Below the pieces are notes generated by a model that saw nothing but the letters and a program-made list of their open reading frames with translations, did no database searches and had not been told where the DNA came from. A stretch of DNA of 13,169 nucleotides from positions 1-13,169 of the forward strand of contig JAITEX010000152.1 of the NCBI GenBank assembly GCA_031281765.1, given 5' to 3'. The position numbers and the translations under genes are program-made. Positions 8,178 through 13,169 of the stretch are shown in pieces. Numbering within the stretch: position 1 is the first letter of the stretch; each line of letters starts with the position of its first letter. The DNA is from Eubacteriales Family XIII. Incertae Sedis bacterium (GTDB lineage: Bacteria > Bacillota > Clostridia > Peptostreptococcales > Anaerovoracaceae).

Positions 8178-8210
8178 AAAAACATGAGAGCGGGAAACCC
8201 ACTCTCACGT
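8178..8210 (-). terminator. Intrinsic-terminator-like hairpin between ispG and rimP
   Basis: On the minus strand ACGTGAGAGTGGG (8210-8198) pairs with CCCGCTCTCATGT (8194-8182) around a TTT loop. This is a 13-bp stem with two G-U wobbles, and a run of five T (8182-8178) begins at its last base before turning into AACGGG. The opposite strand lacks a T-run, so the element is oriented to act on leftward transcription. It could end the uppS-ispG transcript. Because it also lies downstream of the likely rimP promoter, it could instead attenuate rimP-nusA transcripts. The short, broken U-tract suggests a leaky terminator. Confidence 0.75.
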
Positions 8211-8229
8211 AATACCCTATTCCACTACT

Positions 8230-8258
8230 ATTTTACTGCATTATAAAGAAAATTTCAA
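8230..8258 (-). promoter_or_regulatory. Predicted sigma-A promoter for rimP-nusA-infB operon
   Basis: On the minus strand TTGAAA (8258-8253, five of six matches to TTGACA) is followed after exactly 17 bases by TAAAAT (8235-8230, five of six matches to TATAAT). The -35 box overlaps the ispG TGA stop. Transcription would start near 8223, giving a leader of about 70 bases that contains the hairpin at 8210-8178. A perfect TATAAT also occurs at 8245-8240, but its best -35 (TTGCGA, 19-base spacing) is poorer. Confidence 0.6.
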
Positions 8259-9349
8259 ATCAATTCGCAAAGCGCGTCGGCGATGTCCGGTTCGGGGACG
8301 CTGCGGACTATTTCGCCGTGGACAAAGAGGACGCCTTTCCCTTCTCCGCAGGCCACGCCCGCGTCGGCGTGGGCGGCCTCGCCGGGCCCGTTGACGGCGC
8401 AGCCCATGACGGCTACGCGCAGCGGGGGCACGGTTTCCCCCGCGTCGGCGCGGCGCATGCGCTCCGTCTCGACCGGCGCGAGTTTTGCCCGTACCTTCGC
8501 TTCTATAGCCGCAAGGTCGACGCGGCAGCGGCCGCAGGTCGGGCAGGACAGTATGTCGATAGCGCCGGGCAGGAGGCCGAGGGCCGCGAGTATCGAACGG
8601 CCGGCATATACCTCGCGAACCGGGTCGCCGGTCAGCGAAACGCGCAGCGTATCGCCGACGCCGCCGAGCAAGAGCGCGCCGATGCCGATGCCGGACTTCA
8701 TGAGCGCCCGTTCTCCGGCGCCTGATTCCGTCACGCCGATATGCTGCGGGCAGTCCGCCTCGTCCGGGATAAGCCGCGCCGCCTCATAGTTTTCGCGCAC
8801 ATCGGAAGATTTGACGGATACGACGAGATCCCGGAATCCGAAGCTCTCGAACAGCTCTATGCCCGCGAGCGCGCTTCGGGCGAGCGCCTCAGGCCCGCGC
8901 CCGAACCGTTCGAGGATGCCCTTTTCAACAGAGCCGCTGTTCACCCCTATCCGTATGGGTATCCCGGCGGCGCGGGCCGCGTCCGCGATTTCGCGCAGCT
9001 TCCCTTCGTCTCCGATATTCCCGGGGTTTATCCTGATTTTATCCGCGCCGCTTTCGATGGCGAGCAGCGCGAGGCGGTGGTCGAAATGTATATCGGCGAC
9101 TATCGGCAGCTCCCCGCCCTGTTCGGCAAGAATCTCCCGAATCACCGGCAAAGCGTATGCGGCTTCCTCATCCGGCACGGCGCACCGGACGATGTCGCAG
9201 CCCGCAGACGCAAGCGCGACTATCTGCGCCGCCGTAGCCTCCGCGTCCCGCGTATCCGTCGTGGTCATCGACTGGACGGTGATACGCGAACCGCCGCCTA
9301 TCGGGACATTACCGCAAAAAACCTTTCGCGTGTCACTACGTTCGCCCAT
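8255..9349 (-). CDS. ispG: 4-hydroxy-3-methylbut-2-en-1-yl diphosphate synthase IspG (GcpE)
   Basis: IspG is the [4Fe-4S] enzyme of the MEP pathway that reductively converts MEcPP to HMBPP. The 364-residue product opens with a TIM-barrel domain containing ITVQSMTTTDTRDAEAT (23-39), VADIHFDHRLAL (84-95) and DKIRINPGNIG (103-113). The C-terminal cluster-binding domain has C269 and C272 in CPTCGR, then C317 and E324 in GCAVNGPGEA, which are the expected cluster ligands. The C272-C317 spacing is about 13 residues longer than in E. coli. The start at the ATG (9349) is chosen because AGGAGGG lies about 8 bases upstream. A TTG at 9373 would overlap rseP and place the ribosome binding site inside the gene. 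It begins 13 bases after the rseP stop. Dxr, an earlier enzyme of the same pathway, is two genes upstream. Confidence 0.95.
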   Translation of the reverse strand: MGERSDTRKVFCGNVPIGGGSRITVQSMTTTDTRDAEATAAQIVALASAGCDIVRCAVPDEEAAYALPVIREILAEQGGELPIVADIHFDHRLALLAIESGADKIRINPGNIGDEGKLREIADAARAAGIPIRIGVNSGSVEKGILERFGRGPEALARSALAGIELFESFGFRDLVVSVKSSDVRENYEAARLIPDEADCPQHIGVTESGAGERALMKSGIGIGALLLGGVGDTLRVSLTGDPVREVYAGRSILAALGLLPGAIDILSCPTCGRCRVDLAAIEAKVRAKLAPVETERMRRADAGETVPPLRVAVMGCAVNGPGEAAHADAGVACGEGKGVLFVHGEIVRSVPEPDIADALCELI

Positions 9350-9362
9350 AGCGCGGCCCTCC

Positions 9363-10397
9363 TCAATTGACAATGAACCGGCCCACGTCTACCACGGATA
9401 TATATATCATCAGCCCTATAAGCAGGATAAAGCCGACGAGATGGAACTTCCCCTCAAAGGAATCGCTGACGCGTTTGCCCGTAAACAGGCGAACGACGAG
9501 AAAGAGGATACGGCCTCCGTCGAGCGCGGGGAAGGGCAGCAGGTTTACGATGCCGAGGTTCAGGCTGATGAGCGCGGCGAGCTCTATCACATACAGCAGC
9601 CCGTGCCGCGCCGTAACGTCCACGGCCTTGACGATGCCGATCGGCCCCGTCAGCTGATCCATGCCGGCCTTGCCCGTAAAGAGTTGGCCCAGCACATCGT
9701 ACATCATCTTCGTCATATTCCACGCGGCCTTGAAACCATAGCCTACGGACTTCAGCGCGTAGGACGGCGGATGCTCCATCGTCGGCGTGACGCCGATCTT
9801 GTACTCACCGGACTCGTCCTTGAAGAGGGACGCCTGAATGGTCTTTACCTCGCCGTCCGGAGCCTCGGCGCGCAGGGTGAACGTGTCCGCCGCCGGATCC
9901 CGCGACGTCTGCGCAAAATCACCGACAGCCGCGGTCAGGTCCGACCACTCTTTTATTTCGCGGCCGTCCGCTTCTACTATTCTATCGCCGGGCTTGAGGC
10001 CGGCTATCGCCGCGGGGCTGTCCTTTGTGATTTCATTCACCGTGGGCCCGGGCGTCCCGATGCTGAAGATGCTGATGATAAGAAGGAGTATCGCAAACAG
10101 GATATTCATCAGCGAGCCCGCCACGAGGACGAGGGCGCGCGCCGGAGCGGGCTTGTTGTTGAACGCCTTCGGGTCGTCGGATTCTTCGTCCTCGCCCTCC
10201 ATCGCGCAAAACCCGCCGATGGGGACGGCGCGCAGCGAATAGAGCGTCTCACCCTTTTGCTTTTTCAACAGCTTCGGCCCCATGCCGAGGGCAAACTCCT
10301 TGACGCGTATGCCGACGGCGCGCGCGGTCATAAAATGCCCGAGCTCATGCACAAATACGAGTACAAGAAATATGATAATGGCATATATTATAAACAT
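9363..10397 (-). CDS. rseP: Site-2 intramembrane zinc metalloprotease RseP
   Basis: A 344-residue RseP/RasP/YluC-type protease that cleaves single-span membrane substrates such as anti-sigma factors and signal-peptide remnants within the membrane. The first membrane helix carries the zinc site HELGH (H17, E18, H21). A PDZ domain (about 115-190, GPTVNEITKDSPAAIAGLKPG) regulates substrate entry. A later helix carries NLLPFPALDGGR (285-296), in which D293 is the third zinc ligand. Further membrane segments lie near 88-114 and 318-337. The length and single PDZ domain are typical of Gram-positive family members; E. coli RseP has two. The ATG overlaps the end of dxr by 10 bases and is preceded by GGAGG at 10 bases. 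The actual substrates cannot be told from this window. Confidence 0.95.
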   Translation of the reverse strand: MFIIYAIIIFLVLVFVHELGHFMTARAVGIRVKEFALGMGPKLLKKQKGETLYSLRAVPIGGFCAMEGEDEESDDPKAFNNKPAPARALVLVAGSLMNILFAILLLIISIFSIGTPGPTVNEITKDSPAAIAGLKPGDRIVEADGREIKEWSDLTAAVGDFAQTSRDPAADTFTLRAEAPDGEVKTIQASLFKDESGEYKIGVTPTMEHPPSYALKSVGYGFKAAWNMTKMMYDVLGQLFTGKAGMDQLTGPIGIVKAVDVTARHGLLYVIELAALISLNLGIVNLLPFPALDGGRILFLVVRLFTGKRVSDSFEGKFHLVGFILLIGLMIYISVVDVGRFIVN

Positions 10398-11599
10398 TCG
10401 ATATATTCCTCCGCTGCGCGGCGGGCCGCGCGGTCTATCCTCAGAATATCGTCAAGCGTATCAACCTTCTCAACTTCTGTGTCCTTTGACACACGCTCTA
10501 CGCCGTCAAGTATATCGGTGAACGCTATGCGCCCCGCAAGAAATGCCGCGACCAGTATTTCATTTGCGGCGTTCATCGCGATGGCGCCGCTGTCCGTTCC
10601 ATCCTCTTCCGCTTCGCGCATCACGCGTTTCGCAAGGGATACCGCGCGGTCGCCCTCACCGGAAAGCGGAGCAAACTCAAGCTGTCCGAGCGCTGCGAGG
10701 TCCGTATACCCGGCGTCCGTCGTCCACCTGCGCGGATAGGACAGCGCATAGGAGACCGGGACCTTCATGCTCGGCACGCCGAGCTGCGCCATAAGCGCCC
10801 CGTCCTCGAACTCGACGAAGGAATGGACGATACTGGACGGGTGTATGAGCGCCTCTATTTTTTCGCCCGGCAAATCAAACAGCCAACCCGCCTCTATCAG
10901 TTCAAAGGCCTTGTTCAGCATCGTCGCCGAATCTATCGTGATTTTCGCGCCCATCGACCAATTCGGGTGGGCAAGCGCCTGCTCTACCGTTACGCGTTTC
11001 AGCGCTTCGCGGTCACTGCCGAGGAAAGGCCCGCCGGACGCCGTAATAATAACGCGCCGCGGGGCGTTCCCCTCGTTACCAGCGAGGCACTGGAATATCG
11101 CGCTGTGTTCGCTATCGACGGGGATTATTTTCACGCCGGCCTCTTTCGCCGCGCGCATTACGAGCCGCCCGCCCGCGACAAGGGTTTCCTTATTCGCAAG
11201 GGCTATTTCGAAATCATGCTTCCCGGCGCCGTTCTCTATTGCGGCGAGTGTCGGCGCAAGCCCCGCTATCCCGACGAGGGCGTTCAGCATGACGTCGAAA
11301 CCCTGCTCGCGCGCGGCCCGCGCAAGGCCATCCTCCCCGACATAGACGCGTATCTGCGGATAACGGTTTGCGAACGCGGCCGCTGCCGCCTCGCTCCCCA
11401 CGCACACGGCTTCCACCTCTTCCAGCCGGCCGCGGTCCTCAAGCCGGCTCAGGAGCGTGAGCAACCGGCCGAGACGCTCATTGCACGACAGGAATACGGG
11501 CGACAACCTGTCGGGGTTCGCTTCTATTATGCCAAAGGCGGTAGCCCCGATGGAGCCCGTCGCGCCGAAAAGCGCTATACGTCTCGCTTGCTCAGTCAT
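10388..11599 (-). CDS. dxr: 1-deoxy-D-xylulose-5-phosphate reductoisomerase Dxr
   Basis: Dxr (IspC) makes 2-C-methyl-D-erythritol 4-phosphate from DXP with NADPH, the committed step of the MEP pathway and the target of fosmidomycin. The 403-residue product has the NADPH-binding GATGSIG (12-18), ALANKETLVAGG (133-144), and the metal ligands D162 and E164 in PVDSEHSAIFQCL. It also has ITASGGPF (185-192), the substrate loop HPNWSMG (211-217), and KITIDSATMLNKAFELIEA (219-237), with N229, K230 and the third metal ligand E233. The C-terminal helical domain is complete. The start is the ATG at 11599, 4 bases after the cdsA stop, with GGAGG 11 bases ahead. An in-frame TTG at 11617 overlaps cdsA and the ribosome binding site itself, so it is less likely. 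The stop overlaps rseP by 10 bases. Confidence 0.96.
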   Translation of the reverse strand: MTEQARRIALFGATGSIGATAFGIIEANPDRLSPVFLSCNERLGRLLTLLSRLEDRGRLEEVEAVCVGSEAAAAAFANRYPQIRVYVGEDGLARAAREQGFDVMLNALVGIAGLAPTLAAIENGAGKHDFEIALANKETLVAGGRLVMRAAKEAGVKIIPVDSEHSAIFQCLAGNEGNAPRRVIITASGGPFLGSDREALKRVTVEQALAHPNWSMGAKITIDSATMLNKAFELIEAGWLFDLPGEKIEALIHPSSIVHSFVEFEDGALMAQLGVPSMKVPVSYALSYPRRWTTDAGYTDLAALGQLEFAPLSGEGDRAVSLAKRVMREAEEDGTDSGAIAMNAANEILVAAFLAGRIAFTDILDGVERVSKDTEVEKVDTLDDILRIDRAARRAAEEYIECL

Positions 11600-11603
11600 T
11601 ATG

Positions 11604-12536
11604 CTACCATCCTCCAAACGTCAGTACGACGACATAGTCCATTATCAGCAGGTAATAATATACGAAGGGTGCGGTAAAGAGGACGCTGTCGATGCGGTCC
11701 AGCACGCCTCCGTGGCCGGGTATCAATTTTCCATAGTCTTTGACGCCGAGTTTCCTCTTTATGGCTGACGCCGCAAGGTCGCCGAGTACGGCGGCCCCGC
11801 CGCCGAGCGCGCCGATAAGCAGCAGGTGGGCTGAGACGCTCTGTCCCCCCGGTAACGGGATTTGAAAATTCGCCGGAAAATAATCCTCGAGGAAGAAATA
11901 GCCGAACACGCCGCAGAACAGCGTACTGCCGACGATGCCGCCGATAAAGCCCTCGACGGTTTTCTTCGGGCTCAAATTCGGGCAGAGCTTGTGTTTGCCA
12001 AACAGCACGCCCGTGAAATAGGCAAACATATCCGAGCCGAAAGCCGCCAGCAGGATGAGCCAGAGGGGATTTGCAAACCCGATCGGCGACCATATGCTCT
12101 CGTTTTCCGTATAGGTAAAATACCGTTCCACCATCACCGCGTGCGCAAGGAAATAGACGATGTAGACATTCGCCATCATGGTCAGCGCCGCGTCGGAAAG
12201 GCCCGCGGATCGCCGGAACGTCACAAGGAGCGACAGCGCGGTCATGAGGAAAAGCCAGAAAAAGATAAGCATTTCATCCTCTATCACTATCTCTATCACG
12301 TACAGCAGTACCGCTCCAAAGAGTGGGATAATGAACGACGGCCTCGGCATACGCGCGAACTCGCTTTTCACTCCCGCCGATTCAGATTCGGCGGACGCGT
12401 GCCGGAATACGCCGGTGAACTCCCTCAGCGCAACGACGGTCAGCGCCAAGCAGGCTATATAAAACGGTATGCCGCCCCACCACACGAAAAGAAGGAGCGG
12501 TAACATGGCTATTGCGGATATAATGCGTGTTTTCAA
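11604..12536 (-). CDS. cdsA: Phosphatidate cytidylyltransferase CdsA
   Basis: CdsA makes CDP-diacylglycerol from phosphatidate and CTP in the membrane, the branch point for phospholipid synthesis. The 310-residue product is very hydrophobic, with about eight predicted membrane segments (roughly 4-20, 25-41, 68-86, 88-106, 117-138, 155-175, 198-216, 236-256 and 286-304). It ends with the full family signature SAIKRKLGVKDYGK (257-270) and PGHGGVLDRIDS (273-284), including the metal-binding Asp residues. A polar stretch at 44-65 forms a cytoplasmic or external loop. The start codon is TTG: no in-frame ATG fits, the product opens KTRIISAIAMLPLLL as in the family, and a near-perfect TAGGAGG lies 6 bases upstream. 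It begins 30 bases after the uppS stop. Confidence 0.95.
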   Translation of the reverse strand: MKTRIISAIAMLPLLLFVWWGGIPFYIACLALTVVALREFTGVFRHASAESESAGVKSEFARMPRPSFIIPLFGAVLLYVIEIVIEDEMLIFFWLFLMTALSLLVTFRRSAGLSDAALTMMANVYIVYFLAHAVMVERYFTYTENESIWSPIGFANPLWLILLAAFGSDMFAYFTGVLFGKHKLCPNLSPKKTVEGFIGGIVGSTLFCGVFGYFFLEDYFPANFQIPLPGGQSVSAHLLLIGALGGGAAVLGDLAASAIKRKLGVKDYGKLIPGHGGVLDRIDSVLFTAPFVYYYLLIMDYVVVLTFGGW

Positions 12537-12566
12537 TATGTTCCTCCTACTACCTGTCCGCGTCGG

Positions 12567-13169
12567 TCATCTTCCGCCGAATCTGCGGCTGCGCGACCGA
12601 TAGGTTTCAAGACAGGCATGGAACTCCCCTGGCGTAAATTCCGGCCAGAGGACGTCCGAAAAAACGAGCTCGCTGTAGGCCGCTTCCCAGAGCAGGAAGT
12701 TCGACAAACGCTGTTCGCCGCTGGTGCGTATGACAAGGTCCGGATCCGGTATGCCCGCCGTGCTAAGGCCGCGCGCGAAATCCTCTTCGGAAATGCTCTC
12801 GATGTCCGCAGCCTCACGCATAAGTTTCCGCGCGGCATTCAGCATGTCCATGCGGCTCCCGTAGTTCAGCGCAAGGTGAAGGTGCAGGCCCGTATTCGGC
12901 GCCGTATCGCGTTTCAGGGTATCGAGGGCGTCTACCGCGTCAACCGGCAGGGAACGGTAGTCCCCGAGCACGTCGCAGACCACATTGTTCTCTATCAGTT
13001 CGGCAAGCTCGGATTTCATGTACTTCACGATAAGGCCGAAGATACCCGAAACCTCGCTTTTGCTGCGCTTCCAGTTTTCCGTCGAAAACGCGTAGACCGT
13101 CAGATGCTCTATGCCGAGCCGTCCGCACTCCCTGATGATTCCCTTCATCGCCTTCATGCCGGCGTCATG
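12567..13169 (-). CDS. uppS: Isoprenyl transferase (undecaprenyl diphosphate synthase) UppS, 5' end cut by window
   Basis: UppS condenses isopentenyl diphosphate units with cis geometry to make undecaprenyl diphosphate, the lipid carrier for peptidoglycan and wall polymers. The visible 200 residues start mid-protein (HDAGMKAMKGIIRECG, the block just after the family's GNGRWA region). About 40-45 N-terminal residues, including the catalytic Asp and phosphate-binding loop, are outside the window. Present are HLTVYAFSTENWKRS, the LNYGSRMDML block, and the C-terminal substrate-binding DLVIRTSGEQRLSNFLLWEA and SELVFSDVLWPEF. The in-frame ATG at 13157 is internal, because the frame stays open and family-like up to the window edge. 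CdsA follows 30 bases downstream, the usual uppS-cdsA-dxr-rseP order. Confidence 0.95.
   Translation of the reverse strand, partial: HDAGMKAMKGIIRECGRLGIEHLTVYAFSTENWKRSKSEVSGIFGLIVKYMKSELAELIENNVVCDVLGDYRSLPVDAVDALDTLKRDTAPNTGLHLHLALNYGSRMDMLNAARKLMREAADIESISEEDFARGLSTAGIPDPDLVIRTSGEQRLSNFLLWEAAYSELVFSDVLWPEFTPGEFHACLETYRSRSRRFGGR

Noticed and set aside
8240..8245. Perfect TATAAT at the end of ispG as the main -10 box
   Set aside because: Its best -35 (TTGCGA) needs a 19-base spacer, while TTGAAA-17-TAAAAT five bases downstream is a better overall match. It is kept only as an alternative.
9350..9373. Upstream TTG start for ispG overlapping rseP (eight extra residues)
   Set aside because: AGGAGGG lies inside those codons at the right distance for the ATG at 9349, so it is better read as the ribosome binding site.
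8811..10739. 642-codon open frame on the plus strand spanning ispG, rseP and dxr
   Set aside because: It crosses three well-supported opposite-strand genes and their junctions and has low-complexity Ser/Arg/Ala content with no family motif, so it is an antisense shadow.
11600..11617. Upstream TTG start for dxr (six extra residues)
   Set aside because: It would place the GGAGG ribosome binding site inside the gene and overlap cdsA. The ATG at 11599 gives the normal family N-terminus.
1..13169. Search for a new defence, mobile or biosynthetic system in the window
   Set aside because: All coding space is accounted for by conserved housekeeping genes on one strand. No repeats array, transposase, integrase, toxin-antitoxin pair or unexplained gene was seen.

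Overview
The window is a contiguous stretch of housekeeping genes, all on the minus strand, from a GC-rich member of the Firmicutes, most likely class Clostridia. In transcription order (high to low coordinates) it reads uppS (5' end outside the window), cdsA, dxr, rseP, ispG, then a promoter and terminator-like hairpin, then rimP, nusA, rnpM (ylxR), infB, an rbfA-nrnA fusion gene, truB and ribF (3' end outside the window). The lineage call rests on gene order (ispG directly after rseP, a DHH/NrnA-type gene between rbfA and truB, and rnpM between nusA and infB), on strong AGGAGG-type ribosome binding sites and on two TTG starts. A finer assignment cannot be made by eye.

The upstream half (13169-8255) is an envelope and isoprenoid block. 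Dxr and IspG are MEP-pathway enzymes that supply isoprenoid precursors. UppS makes the undecaprenyl chain used as the cell-wall carrier, CdsA makes CDP-diacylglycerol for phospholipids, and RseP is an intramembrane site-2 protease. Genes here are 4 to 30 bases apart or overlap slightly, so this looks like one operon whose promoter lies beyond the window.

The downstream half (8258-1) is the translation and transcription-factor operon: ribosome maturation (RimP, RbfA), transcription elongation/termination (NusA), an RNA-binding modulator (RnpM), initiation factor IF2, tRNA pseudouridine-55 synthase (TruB), and FMN/FAD synthesis (RibF). It starts with a good sigma-A-type promoter whose -35 box overlaps the ispG stop codon. 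A 13-bp hairpin with a short U-tract lies just after the predicted transcription start. Several downstream junctions are ATGA or TTGA overlaps or direct abutments, implying translational coupling.

Most of the window is ordinary core genome. I see no mobile element, CRISPR array, RNA gene or defence system, and no gene-free stretch longer than about 100 bases. The unusual points are the in-frame fusion of RbfA to a complete NrnA-type DHH phosphoesterase, the promoter-hairpin arrangement in front of rimP-nusA, a very acidic NusA tail, and the absence of polC and ylxQ from positions where related clusters often carry them.
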